Assembly: GCA_963693085.1 (NCBI GenBank)
Contig: OY856411.1
Coordinates: 71,902,001-71,966,000, forward strand
Length of the DNA stretch: 64,000 nt
Direction of reading: 5' to 3'
Source of the DNA: Alisma plantago-aquatica
Taxonomy: Eukaryota > Streptophyta > Magnoliopsida > Alismatales > Alismataceae
A program made the position numbers and the translations under genes. Shown here in pieces: positions 34,695 through 46,775 of this stretch. The notes beneath the pieces are model-generated. The model was not told where the DNA came from, made no database searches, and saw only the letters and a list, made by a program, of their open reading frames with translations. Numbering within the stretch: position 1 is the stretch's first letter; each line of letters starts with the position of its first letter.

Positions 34695-35423
34695 TAGGGG
34701 TGTAAACGGTGCGGGTACGGTGCGGGTCTGGCCATACCCATACCCATACCCATCTAATTTAGCGGGTCTGGTTCCGGTTCTAGACCCACATTATACAAAA
34801 CATGGACCCGCACCATACCCGTATCCGCAATAATAGCGGGTATGCGGGTAAGCGGTTCTATAAAACATCATATTGTTTATGTAAGAGAAATGACTATATT
34901 ATATATATTTAACACAACAAGATATTGTTATCATATAGGATATTAACATGTAATAGTTATAATAGACAATGTTATATTCTATATAATAAAATTAATTGAG
35001 TAATTGTTTACATATTTGTAGTCATGATCATAACATTTAATTTATGTAGAAAGTAATGTAGATTAGTAGACATTTTTATTTTAAGTTTACATATGATGTT
35101 CGTTATTATAACTAGAATAGTTAATTCTTGGTTATATGACTAGTCTCAACCTTAGAGTAGGATATAATCTCAATAATTATATTAATTAGACTAGTAAAGT
35201 ATGATATATTAACATATTATTGTAGTAGTTACTTATGCATAGCGGGTACATGGGTCTAACGGGTCTGGGTCCAAGCATACCCATTATTGGACCCGCTTAT
35301 ATGTGGGTCCAAGGGTATACGGGTCTAGGAGTATGCGGGTATAAAAAATTAGACCCGTGACAGATTTTTTAAGGGTCCGGATTTGCGGGTCTGCGGGTCT
35401 ACCCGTGCCCATTTACAGCCCTA
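34695..35423. mobile_element. hAT-type MITE (729 bp)
   Basis: Terminal inverted repeats TAGGGGTGTAAACGG (left) and TAGGGCTGTAAATGGG (right, reverse strand) are typical of hAT elements. The flanking 8 bp, CATCCAAG (34687-34694) and CGTCCAAG (35424-35431), differ at one base and fit a hAT target-site duplication. Both ends carry many GCGGGT / ACCCGC subterminal motifs, probable transposase-binding sites. The middle is AT-rich with no transposase, so it is non-autonomous. Confidence 0.88.
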
Positions 35424-35821
35424 CGTCCAAGAAAAACAAAGAAAATGAAGTACATACTTTTAGAAAAATGGCTTATGAATACCAGCAGAAAAAGGAAGAG
35501 CAATACAAACTTTTAACTAGAAATTCACCATAACCCTAGGAAAGCAGACTTCATGCCACCAAAAGAACAAGATACCATCACAGAAGGAACAGAATGGGTA
35601 GAAACATGACATCAAAATTGAGGCTGGTAAAATAAGAGATAGCAACCGTCGTCATCTAAAAAATGATCCCTGACAAACCAAGCTAATCACTAGCCATAAA
35701 ACCACCCACAAAGAGTGATGCTTGGAATATAGAAGATTAAATCTGAGGAAAACCAACAGACCATCAACTGTACATAGCTGCATCAACGACTGAATCCATG
35801 TCTATACACCAAACATAGCAA

Positions 35822-37386
35822 TTAGAAGTCTAACTGACTCTTAGCCTTTCTTCCTACCATGCTTCTTCTTTTTCTTTGATCTTGACTCTTCCACTCTGGG
35901 TGAATATGGGTCCCAATGATTTGATAGAGAATCTTCATTCGAAGCCTCTTCAGACACATCCTCATCATGGATCTATTTCTTCCCCTTTTGTTGGTAATCA
36001 AAAGATAATCCACAACTTTCCCAAACTTTGTTGATTTTCCAAGATTCTAAATCACATTCTCCATGTCGGCTTCTACAAATATCCAACTCCCAATCTAAGT
36101 TCAGGCTCCCAATGTTAAACACTGGTGAAGAGCCTCTCATTTCAGGTTCTGGTTGAGTATTATAGTGTGTCGAATTGGGTGTGAGTCTGAGAACAATATC
36201 AACAACCTGGCTAAAGACTGTTTCCTTGAAGAGTTCTTCAACATCTAGCTTCTCTTCAAGCATTTTCTCAACAACAAGTTGGAGAACTACCTCAAGTTCT
36301 TCTTCATTACCCATTTTGAAGATAGAAGCCTTCTCTTTGGCATTCCGATAAACACCTATCAGCTTCCCAAATCTGACCTGTAGATCGATGTCTCGTTAGG
36401 TCTTCCTAGTCACCTACAGGAAGGAGGCGACCCTGTGCCCAAATCTCTTGCAACTTGAGCATACCAGAGGCTTGGACATGATCTCAGTCTTCAACATCTT
36501 GTCTTTGCCATCAACCTCAACCAATGTTGTTCTTGGGAACTTTGAATCACAACTGACCTCAACATAGACAGAAGCAGCTCCAAGATAACCAGCTAAGATG
36601 GACAAATCATCACAGTCAAGAGGCCTACCTAACATGTTGGTGTCCCTGGGAATGTGATCTCGAGTCAAAGGGATACCCATATTCTCGATCTTAAACCAGA
36701 CTGGGACCTTCATGAAGGAAAGAGATTGGAGAAGAGCTTCAGGTTTCCAGGACTAAATGACACACAAAGCACCATCCGTGAACCATGGGGCTCATCTAGA
36801 ACACCTTATCTCTCACTATGTGAAGCCATATTGACTATGAATCCCTCTTTTTCTTCAGTGACGATTTCAACAGGGTTGTTCGGTCTCCATTACCGATGAA
36901 TCCAACCCAATAGTTGGCCTCAAAATGGCTTTCTCCCCACTAATCGAACACAGAGGTACTCCTCCCAGTTCAGAATAGAGCACTCTAGGCTAGAGACCGA
37001 TGCACACTTCACTCCATCCTTAAGGGTTGGCCCTATGAACTCGATTGAAGCCACATCTCCCTCCTCTTGACCTTGCCGACTAGATTGAAGGCAATCTATA
37101 ATATGAGTTAGAGGTTCTTCTTTAGGCCTAGCTATGGAAGGGGGGTCTGATGGATGATTGGGGGGGCATATTTTTTTTCCTTACCCTTTCAGGATGTGGT
37201 TCTAGATGGAACTATGGAGGATCCAAATGGAGCAGACACACCTCCATCTCCATTGGCCTCTGATTGACTGATTGGAGGAGTTGAAGTCGGTGACTCTACA
37301 GTTACTGATCGCTTCTTCTCTCCTCATTCTCTAGGTTTGACCCATCGCCCTGTCCCCCTCCCGCCCCTCCCACTCCCTCGATCCAT
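35822..37386 (-). pseudogene. LINE ORF1-like protein relic (DUF4283 / zinc knuckle)
   Basis: The reading at 36414-36713 (MKVPVWFKIENMGIPLTRDH, then YVEVSCDSKFPRTTLVEVDG) ends in CSSCKRFGHRVAS, a partial CCHC knuckle. This is the DUF4283 plus zf-CCHC_4 layout of plant LINE ORF1, which binds element RNA. The segment just upstream, to 36900, continues the domain (EIVTEEKEGFIVNM). The N-terminal part near 37386 is Gly/Arg-rich. 35822-36314 codes for a further acidic and then Lys/Arg-rich tail. Stops and frameshifts separate the pieces. It is a different sequence lineage from the ORF1 at 47744. Confidence 0.7.
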
Positions 37387-38176
37387 CGTGCCCCTGTGTG
37401 AATAAGAAGACTATTCTACTTGCTCAAATATTGCCTTGTAGTACTCTAGTATTGTACTCAATGTTTGTCTCACACGTTCTTTATAACTTGAAAACATAAT
37501 ATAGAAACTCCATTATACAAACCTCATGTGTCTGCCTAAAGTTTTGGGATAAGTATATGAGGATGGACGTCCTACTTGAGTTATCAAGATAGGGCAGATT
37601 ATTGATAAAAGGGTTATCTAATCTTAAGAACCCTCACAGACTCTTCCAGTGAGAAGATATCCATAAAAGTCCTTATGAATACATGATATTGATGAATGCA
37701 CAAAATGACGATATAATTGGAGTGAAATGACATAAAACATGGGCTATCATTTTGTTAAATACTTAACTTGTTCATTCTTGTTCGTTACTTCTGGATATCT
37801 TTTCAAATTATGCAAAGCTTATATATATGTATCTTTCAGCCCAGTACTCAACACCTGGTATGCTGGATCCGCCTTATTTCATGTATTTTATAGGTTCAGA
37901 TATGGCTAGAAGTTGATGGGGTTGGTGAGCTATGTCAGGTGTAATTGTTGTAAGATCCCTAGTATACATGAGCAAGCTTGTAAAATTTTACTCTTGAACA
38001 TGTAATTAGAAGCATGTAATAAACAATGTTGCTTAATATATCTTGTTGAATGTTGAGATTATGATTGATGTTTTTATATAGTTATTGGTTCATGTATGCT
38101 AAGCATTTCACACTTTTGAATGTTGTCTTTGCTATTCATTTGTTTCATCGGGTTGGGATCCCGGTTCTGTGACGGA

Positions 38177-38188
38177 TGGTATCAGAGC
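38177..38188 (+). other. Primer-binding site of LARD
   Basis: TGGTATCAGAGC matches the usual plant site for initiator tRNA-Met exactly. It lies two to three bases after the LTR end. Confidence 0.9.
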
Positions 38189-40440
38189 ATGAACAATAAC
38201 TACACCAAACATTGCTCACATGAAACAAAAACTAAACATAACCGTACATCTCAAGATTAGAAACTTAATGATTTTTCCTTTGTGGACTATGTTGACTTAG
38301 CCTCTAGGTTAGAACCTAGATGTTTTACAACTAGGTGTAGACTTATGTAATCCATGTAATCCTTCTTTTCTCCTCCTTCTATCCTATAGTATGTGCTATA
38401 GGATTAGGAGGGTGAGAAAAGGGAGTTGTTATTACTACCCTATACATATGTTCTAGGCATGCTCTTAGGGTAGGTACACATGTTTGTTCCATGTTCTTAC
38501 TAGTTCTCTAGGTGTTATGGTACTAGACTGCCTAATGAGTGTGGTAACTCATTTTGGTTTTGGTTTTGGTTTTGATCGAATGGAATATGGTAGTTTTCAT
38601 CACATGTTTCAATGTTGGAGAAAACTCATTTCAAGTATTAACACATGTACATATGAAAAATGTTACCACACACAGAAAGGCAGTGAGTGTCAATGTAACA
38701 TAAGAGAAAGAGATGTTACATCAAGTCTAGATGAGAGAGTTTAGATGATAGTGTAGTCACTAGAGTTTTCTAGAGCCATGATAAATGTTAGGATAGTGGG
38801 TAGACTAGATAACCAAAGATGATAATGATAATGACGATGATGATAATAATAGTGATGATGATGATCATGATAATGATGATAATAATAATGATGACAACGA
38901 TGATGATAATGACGATGATGATGATGATGATGATGATAATGATGATTATGGTGATGGTGATGATGATGTTGTTGTTGATGTGATGTTCAAGATGATTCAC
39001 GTATGTCTTGATGAAATTAGATGAGTTGATAGTACACCCTATCTAATCTAGTGCCATGTTTGACGTATATGACTTGGTTGATGTGCTAAACATAGCTAGT
39101 AGTTTGACATGATTTCTTATGCTATTCATGTATATGATGAGATACGATATGCACTATATTCAAGACCAACATAAGCCTCAATCTCTTTATTAAGGAGATA
39201 CTCTAGTATGGGACATACAAAAAGGGCGACATCTTGATATGAGTCAACCCGCCAAGGGAGAAGGTTAGAGTACCTAAACTCCAAATATTTGAAATGTTGA
39301 AAAGTATGCATGATGATGAGTCCCTTGCTATACTACTTCTAATTATATGAGTTGAGTCACCTAGCGTGTGGTTTCCTTGATAATTTTGAACCCTAGATCC
39401 TATGAAAATAAATCTAACCCTAGAGAAAGAGGCAATTGAATATATGATGTTTTCTATATAAGTGAGGGAGATGCCCCAAGACACTAAGATGATGTACATG
39501 ACGTGTCATCACCATGATGAGCCTTGACTCGAGTTAGTAGTTGCACATAAAGGTATCTAGTGGTGGCCCTTGTTTCTTGAAAGTTGGGTATAAAATTGTG
39601 TTATGGGTAGATGGTTGTGGTTAACACGTCTTTTTGGATATAGACATGTCTTATCCTGAGTGGCTTAAACATGTGGAGCTCTTTCTAGATATAAGTGAGA
39701 TAGTTACAAAATCTCAATGTTGATGATGATGTTGCTAAAATGATGTTTGATACATGAAATATGTCACTACCTTAAAATTTGACATATGCACGATAACACA
39801 CTTCCAAATGCTAGATGTAGTTTGGAAACATGAACTTGGTATGAGGATTCCTTGAGATGTTAGCTTAAATGATCGAGAATACAATGCTTAATTTCATACC
39901 CAAAATGAAAAATGACTAACTTGAGATGATGATGTTCTTGGGGTCATAAATAAGATAAACACGATGAATAAAGTACTCAATAATTCCAAACCTAATGAGA
40001 CGTGATACCATATATGGGGATAACTGGTAGAGTTTTGGGAGAAAACCAAACCATGCATGAAATCTAGTATCATGATCGTATACACACTCAACAATATTCT
40101 TGTTTAGAATTCATGATGATGAACATGTTCTCTTGGGGATTTGATAAACAAAAAAAATTTGATAAGACACCTTGTGATCGAATGAAGACATGAAAAAAAC
40201 ACTAAGTTCTAAGGATGAGGGTTATGGAATCCAAATGTCAAAATGATGTCATAATATGACAAAACAATAAGTAAATGTGTTTATAATTGACACAGGCACA
40301 CTCTTGATGATGATAACCTATGTCTGCCCCTGGATGGGGAATTATTTGAAACCTATGACATGGTTAATGGCATATTATGGATGTTAACTTTGACTCTTAA
40401 CTATGATCTTGGGAAAATTTTGAGGATGAAATTTCTTGTA
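38189..40440 (+). other. Non-coding internal domain of LARD
   Basis: No gag or pol motif is found in any frame. The region contains a trinucleotide-like GAT repeat and several short AT-rich stretches. Confidence 0.75.
38817..38985. repeat. Imperfect (GAT)n microsatellite
   Basis: About 170 bp of GAT/AAT/GAC triplets with a few substitutions. It explains the isoleucine-only open frame seen on the opposite strand. Confidence 0.95.
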
Positions 40441-43400
40441 AAGAGGGAAGGATGTGAAAATTTCAACTTTCTATGTCCTATATTATACTCTTTCTCTCTC
40501 ATAAACTATTAATTTAGTATTAGAAAGGTTGAGATGCCCCGATTTGATCACCTCTATTGATAATATCATTATATGTGACTCTAATTTAAGAATTTGGACT
40601 AGGTATCCCGTTATATAATGTCACCTCCTTGCATATAATTTTGAACCTCATCATTATGATGTTTTTCCTTTATAATATATACCACATTGTAGTGGACTCC
40701 ATTACTAATCTAGCGGTATAAGAATCATCTCAACCAGACCTTGGGAGCCTAAGCTATGGACTTATGAAGATAGGTTGATTTAACTTGATTGAATTTGTTC
40801 TTTTTAGCCTTATGGTCCTCAATTGGATGCAACCCAGCTTGAGTGGGGCGTCTGTCATGTCATCCATCCTTAAGATCCTCACTTACCCAATCAGTGCAAA
40901 CCTAGTTGGTCCAATATTGACCCTTGGATTACACCACATGGCAGATCCAATAGACAATGCCCCTTCCACTTCCTCTGTACCACACGCCGGTGCAATGACC
41001 ACTGCAACCAGCTACTCCCTCAATGACCAACACATACACCTACTCCCTCTTGTCCTTTTGGCCCAATCGAACACCCATTTTGTTTCCTATTGCTTCCACA
41101 CTCTCCTTCCCCTCTCTTTTTTCTTTAGTTTCTGCCCTAGGGCGCCGCCAACCACCCCTAGCCAGCCTCTCATCACTCTCACACCATGGTGGCACCACTG
41201 TGGGCCGCCACCCTTTTTCCTTAGCTAGGGGCCTCCAAGTCATCATCCAGGCATCCCCTCAGGACCTTTGTACCATAATAAGGTGGTACGACACCTCTTC
41301 GGCCATTTGAGAAGTCTAGGACTCGAGTGCCCTTTTCTCTGATGAGGTCCAACGCTTGCTGCTTCTTCGAGTAGATGGAGCAAGAGACAATGAATAGCGA
41401 TCATTGGATCTCAGTGATGCATAAATCAATGGCCTGGATGGCATTACAGTTCTAGGTTGATCCAACTTGTGTGGTCAAGGAAGACCAACAAAACCCAATG
41501 GGAGATGCCACATGGGCACGGGCGACCGCTGGGGCTGGGTAAGACGACGGTGATAGGAGGTTGATGACCTCTCAAAGCCACACCACGGTGTTGAGAAAGG
41601 AAGATGAGTGATATGGCATCATGGGACTGAGAGGTGGGGTGGAACCACTAGATCCACATGCAATGGCCTGAGGCACAACATAAATGAAATGTAACTTTCC
41701 GAACCTCCTTTCTATACAGTTCTTATGCAATATTTCAAAAATATATAACTCTCTCATCTTAAGGCAAAATTCAATGAACATATATACCAAATCAATCAAC
41801 TCGACGAGACCTACACATTGGGCCTGGTACCAGATCCTAAATCCAACGTTTGTTACCGTAATTCCTTAAAAATGTTAACCTTAGTTATGTTTGAGTGCAT
41901 TTAATCCACTATTATGATCAGGCTTGTATCTTTAATGACTATTCGCCATCCAAATCATGAAATTAGTAATATTTGTTCACCTTGAACCATGTCGAGATCC
42001 TATACTCTCCTTTTGATCCATGGTTGTCCCTAATGCATGTTTGTAGCTTGTTCATGGACTTTAATGCATGATATTAATTAAAGTGGTAATCTTGTTTCAT
42101 TGTGACATCTAAACTTACCTAATCTGGAATATCAGTAAGTCTATGATTTCCATGATTCTTGCTTCACTCATGATCCCCCTTATATTCTCTTTTGTAGGTA
42201 TATTGCTGTAAATTACATGCATAAATGTACCCCTACTATGTGGGTATTTGGTTATATCTTGAACCAATGTTAGGCTGACCAAACCAATTCATCCAACTTC
42301 ATTAATCTCTAAAATTAGTAATCTTGTGATGTTTTGTGACTTAAATGACTATGATCAGCCCCTTGTGCTACGATGATGATGTTTATACCCTAAGTCAAGT
42401 AGTGGTGACCTAGTGTGACACATATGACTTGCTTTCTTTGTGTGTGCCCAACTATGAATCTGAACCTTAATCATATGTGATCCCCTCTCTAATTAGGAAG
42501 CATCCTCCCTTATGATTGTCTTGATGTAGATGTCCCATATAATCTATATGCCGACCCCTAATAGTAAATGAACTACATTGATGACTACATGTATGATCAA
42601 ATGTTGGTACCTCATATCGGTTGTTTGATGCCTAGACCCTAGGGGACATTCTCCCAACTTTGACTGTGATTCTTATGCCCTATCTTGCTGATCAAAATCA
42701 TGTGTTGATGGTTTGTGATCATGTCTTCTCTATCATGAGACTTATGACCTAGTTATGTACGTGAGTTACACATATCTTGTCCATATGGAACATCAGAATG
42801 ACGTGAACCCTGAACCCCACCCTCTTGATGGATTTTAAGTCGCTATAAGATCATTCAATGTGTAATTAACTAACTTTGAACCTAACTTGGCCAAAACCCT
42901 AAAATGAAGCTATTTAGGGTTAATGATGAGAATCTAATACATGTATGTAATCTTGTTCTTAATCAGGTGTTGCTTGTGGCTAGATGTTCATGGATAAGGT
43001 TAAGTTTTGAAATCTTTGAATAAGGTATGGGCTTTAATAATTATATGACTATGGATTTCTTGCTCGAAATTTGATACATATGTATGCTTGTTTACTTGCT
43101 CAAATATTGCCTTATAGTACTCTAGTATTGTATTATATATTTGTCTCAATGTGCTTTATAACTTCCAAACATAATATAGATACTTGACACGCGTATAACG
43201 TGCGTGTAATACGCAAGTGTACGTGTCGAAGTAATATGGGATTATGAGTCCCGAGTTATCGAACACGGGGAGTTGTGCGGTTAAAGACTATTACTAATTA
43301 GGATTGATCAGCTAAGCCGAAAATAAGAGTTGATTGGTTGTTTAATTAACTAAGAACAAAAAGTAAATCTAATGAAGATTTTTGTGATCAAGAAGGGATG

Positions 43401-44107
43401 GATTCCTTAGGACTTTTGGTTTCACCATGGGCAATACAAAATCTAATCTGTAATTATTAATATAACTCCCTCCTAATTCTGAATAAAGAGCCTGTAGCTA
43501 GAAACTACCTGCTTTCGCAGTGTAATTCCCCTACCTAATCTAAAGTCAATTCCATTCTCATAGTAATTGATTCATTAGTTAGGTGCTTTTGGTTTAACTC
43601 TGGGTAATCTCCTCCCATTTATGCCTCACCTTTCCCAAGGGACGCCGATAAATAGGTGAACCTATGTATTTCTAATCCTTAATCCCCTTTTCAGTAGTAA
43701 TTAAGGATCTGATACACGAATTGTGGTGATCAAGCACAATAAGGACATGCAATTTCCATAGATTCATATTCAAAAATTAAGAGGAAAATATATATTAACT
43801 CATAAGAATCAGATACAATGCATACCCGGGCTACTCCCTGGTCCTAAGGAATTACGGTTTTTAGCCGAAAATAGACGACATGGTATGACAGTAACTCGAG
43901 AATATGCAAAACATGAATTTCGAGATACAGTAAATAGGAGAAAGGGTTAAAGAGTGGATCTGGAGAAGATGGAGAGAATTTGCCGTCGTTTCCGCCGCCA
44001 AAACGCCTCCGAGGTCTTCCGTGTAGGGTTCCTCTACTTTTCTCCCTCCGTTCTGCTGTCGTATCGTCCCCCCGTGATAGATCTCCCAATTGCGGTTCTA
44101 ATGGTGT

Positions 44108-44116
44108 CTTTTATAG
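44108..44116 (-). promoter_or_regulatory. TATA box of solo LTR
   Basis: CTATAAAAG in transcription sense lies about 100 bp downstream of the last array word. Confidence 0.75.
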
Positions 44117-44214
44117 CCGTCGTACATGTTTAGGTCAAGAGGAAACCTAAAATGTAATTTTTAATACAATATGTGTTAGATTTAACACATTAAAATTTGG
44201 TCCGCAGCGTCTGA

Positions 44215-44353
44215 GTCGATGGTATCGACTTGGAAGTCGATAGTATCGACTTCTTCACAGTAAAACGTCCTTTTTCTTTTCAATCTCGAGCAAAAAATAT
44301 TTGTACTCTGATGCCATGTCGATACCATCGAGTTGCAAGTCGATGGTATCGAC
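44215..44353 (-). repeat. Word array in solo LTR, two doublets
   Basis: GTCGATGGTATCGAC-type words start at 44215 and 44236, and at 44318 and 44339. Both spacings are 21 bp. The word is the same as in the Athila LTRs and intergenic array. Confidence 0.9.
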
Positions 44354-45253
44354 TTTGCTCCAGTAAATAATAATTATCTGCAATAAAATAATCAATGAAT
44401 AAAATCAAATAATTACTATAATAATTAAAACATGTAAAATACATGTAAAAATATAAGAAATGATGCACAAGTGATTTTTACTAATTTGGTAAAATATGTA
44501 TTAAAAAGATATTCAATTAAACACATATAACACAGAAAATAACCAAATTAGATATCAAAATAACGACAATTTGTCCATACATCAATACTCCATTACACAA
44601 ACCTCCTACACCTGCCTAAAGTTTTGGGGTAAGGACATGAGGACGGGTGTCCTACTTGAGTTATTAAGATAGAGAAGATCGTTGATAAAAGGGTTAGTTA
44701 ATCTTGAGCACCCTCATGGACTCTTCCAGTGAGAAGATGTCCATAAAGGCCTTACATATACATGATATCGATGAATGCATGAAATGATGGTATAATTGGA
44801 GTGAAATGACATAAAACATGGGCTCTCATTTTGTTAAATACTTAACTTGTTCATTCTTGTTTGTTACATGTACAAATCTTTTCAAATTATGCAAAGCTTA
44901 TATATATGTATCTTTCAGCCATGTACCTGACACCTCGTATGCTTGACCCACCTTATTTCATGTATTTTATTGGTTCAGAGATGGCTAGAATTTGATGGGC
45001 TTGGTAAGCTATCTAATGTGTAATTTTTGTAAGATCTCTAGTATACATGAGCATGCTTGTAAAGTTGTACTCTTGAACATGTAATTGGAAGCTTGTAATA
45101 AACAATGTTTCTTAATATATCTTGTTGAATTTTGAGATTATGATTGGTGTATTTTTCTTGTTATTGGTTCATGTATGCTAAGCATTTCATGCTTCTGCAT
45201 GTTGTCTTTGGTATTCATTTGGTTCATCGGGATGGGATACCAGTTCTATGACA

Positions 45254-45418
45254 CATACTAGGTAATGACATAGAAATCTTAGTGTAGAGTTGACATATAT
45301 ACATGATCACAATATTATGATTCATCTAACTAAAAAGCCCTTACTCATCACCTCGTACTCTATTCTATTTATCAGATTGTGGACAATCTATACTCTAATA
45401 TTTTGTGGGGGGAAGGGC
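45254..45418. other. Unassigned flank with polypurine-like run
   Basis: No gene is recognised. It ends in TTTGTGGGGGGAAGGGC, a likely polypurine tract before the LTR fragment that follows. Confidence 0.45.
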
Positions 45419-46008
45419 TGATAACATCCAACTTTTTGGATGGTACATGCCTATTTTACCCTAATTTCTTGTATTATTGTATTCTATGAAATGACAAATA
45501 TCATATTTACTTGCATTAATAGATATTCCCTATCATTAGTATTTGCATCTTTTGAAGGAAAACAACAAGTGTTAAAATACATATTTTTTCCAGCAATTGT
45601 GAAGATCCAACAACTGATGATTTCCTAGTTCATAGAAGATTGTTGATCCACCATGCCATGAAAACAATATCCATAAGAACATCAAATCCACCTCATCACC
45701 GACAACTGATGGAAAATGGATGAACACAACAATTGATGGCCAGGTAAGACACCAAACTTGAAGACATGGATCTTCACTGTTAGCCATCAATTGATGGCCT
45801 ACCTACTCCACCAACTGATGACACTGAAGATCGAACATTTCATCAATGTCCATAGACCAACGAAGTGTTTGAACCTTCAATTGATGAGAAGAATATTGGA
45901 GTCCACCATTGAAACTCCAAGCAGTTAACAACCAATGACATTTGTTTTGTCTCCCATTGATGAAACTAGTGGGACTTCAATAGGTGAAAGACCGTATATG
46001 TAAGACCC
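45419..46008 (+). repeat. 5' part of an LTR with CATCAATTGATG-type array
   Basis: TGATAACATCC follows a purine-rich tract, as expected for a 3' LTR start. The LTR is cut at 46008 by the gypsy element. From 45608 on it holds about ten words of the form CAAYTGATGR at 45611, 45703, 45730, 45788, 45812 and 45878, plus decayed copies. One (near 45785) is the palindrome CATCAATTGATG. Confidence 0.55.
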
Positions 46009-46328
46009 CTGACCTGGGTATTGGGATAATCATGTTTCTTTGGCTTGATGATGTTCTTAGAACCTTTTTCTAATCATTTTATCTGATCTTAGAGATTTTG
46101 GGGAGCTTAAGTCTCCAGTTTGTGCTTGTTTGGATGATGTTTGTGCCTTGTGTGCTAGCTTAGGTGCAAATTGCAATTTACCCAAAGTAGGCGGTTAATG
46201 TGCAATTTGTCAACTCTAGAGTGTTCCTTCTCTTTCTTGAGATCATCTAGATGATATAGAAATTAGGGTATGCCTTTTTTGAGTGGTGGCAACCTTAGTG
46301 GTGATTAGGGTTTTCTAAGGTTTGTTGT

Positions 46329-46624
46329 GTCTCGACCATGTGCAGATGGATGGGTGTAGTGACCCATGTTGCGACCTATGTCACGACCTAGGTTGTTTTT
46401 GAGTGTGTATTGGATGAGACACTTCTTTTGATCATGTTGGTTTTGACCTAGGGTGTGATGTGGAGGTCGAGTATGTTTTTTTTTCTTATGTCTCGACCTG
46501 GGTTGTGTAGTGACCTCTTGTCTAGACCTAGTGGTGTTTGGTGCTTTATCACAGTGATAGATGGTGCTGCATGGTGGGTCACGACAGTGACCATTTTGGG
46601 GTGACCCAAGTAGGTCAAGACCCA
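46329..46624 (+). repeat. Word array 1 of 5' LTR, GTCNCGACC-type
   Basis: About a dozen words such as GTCTCGACCTGGGTTG, GTCACGACCTAGGTTG and GGTCGAGT occur irregularly in about 300 bp. The array lies about 145 bp upstream of the TATA box. Confidence 0.75.
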
Positions 46625-46768
46625 AACTAGAGTGTATTACCATCTCATGCATGTAAGGATAAGGTGGTTGCATGTAGTTGCATGTTAGTTTCTAGGGTGG
46701 GTAAGTGTGCTAGTGGAGCCCTACCTTATTGAAACCTCATCATTCACCCTACTTCCCTCCTTGTTTGT

Positions 46769-46775
46769 TATATAA
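46769..46775 (+). promoter_or_regulatory. TATA box of 5' LTR
   Basis: TATATAA, followed by CCCCTTATCTCTCC, is conserved in the 3' LTR at 58448. Confidence 0.75.

Larger units (their letters stand above)
34564..37416 (-). mobile_element. ORF1-only LINE-like insertion with 16 bp TSD
   Basis: It is flanked by an exact 16 bp duplication, TACTTGCTCAAATATT, at 34548-34563 and 37417-37432, which fits non-LTR retrotransposition. On the minus strand it starts with a G-rich ORF1-like 5' end (ATG at 37386). It carries a ruined ORF1 but no endonuclease or RT. No clear poly-A is seen at the 3' (left) end. A hAT MITE sits within it. It is either an internally deleted LINE or a non-autonomous ORF1-only lineage. 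Confidence 0.72.
33876..38174 (+). repeat. 5' LTR of LARD, truncated and interrupted
   Basis: 33876-34563 and 37433-38174 together (about 1430 bp) match 42417-45253 of the 3' LTR. The first ~1960 bp present in the 3' LTR is missing. A LINE-like insertion with a 16 bp duplication lies between the two parts. Confidence 0.85.
43185..44584 (-). mobile_element. Solo LTR (1400 bp) of an Athila-related family
   Basis: It is flanked by an exact 5 bp duplication, ATACT (43180-43184 and 44585-44589), and has TGACACG...CATCA ends. In transcription sense (minus) it has two word doublets, a TATA box and an R/U5 part with GCAAGTGTACGTGTC that matches the Athila LTR at 30097. Removing it and one duplication restores the LARD LTR sequence. 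A solo LTR arises from recombination between the two LTRs of one element. Confidence 0.92.
33876..45253 (+). mobile_element. LARD-like non-coding LTR retrotransposon
   Basis: Two LTRs of one family flank a 2.3 kb internal region with no coding capacity. The 5' LTR (33876-38174, with an insertion) lacks its first ~1.96 kb. A perfect primer-binding motif TGGTATCAGAGC is at 38177-38188. A gypsy-type polypurine tract (GATGAAATTTCTTG then AAAGAGGGAAGGA) ends at 40452. The 3' LTR is complete (40453-45253, with a solo LTR inserted), about 3.4 kb without the insert, running TGTGAAAATT to TATGACA. Long LTRs with a non-coding interior are the definition of a large retrotransposon derivative (LARD), which depends on proteins from other elements. 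Confidence 0.82.
40453..45253 (+). repeat. 3' LTR of LARD, interrupted by a solo LTR
   Basis: It starts TGTGAAAATT directly after the polypurine tract and ends TATGACA. Without the inserted LTR and its duplication it is about 3.4 kb. Unlike the other LTRs in the window it has no obvious dyad word array. Confidence 0.85.

Noticed and set aside
38788..39000. A minus-strand ORF made almost only of isoleucine
   Set aside because: It is the translation of the GAT microsatellite.
40785..41310. Overlapping plus-strand ORFs of 147 and 95 codons
   Set aside because: They lie within the LARD 3' LTR, have no recognisable motif, and sit in a C-rich stretch that lowers stop frequency.
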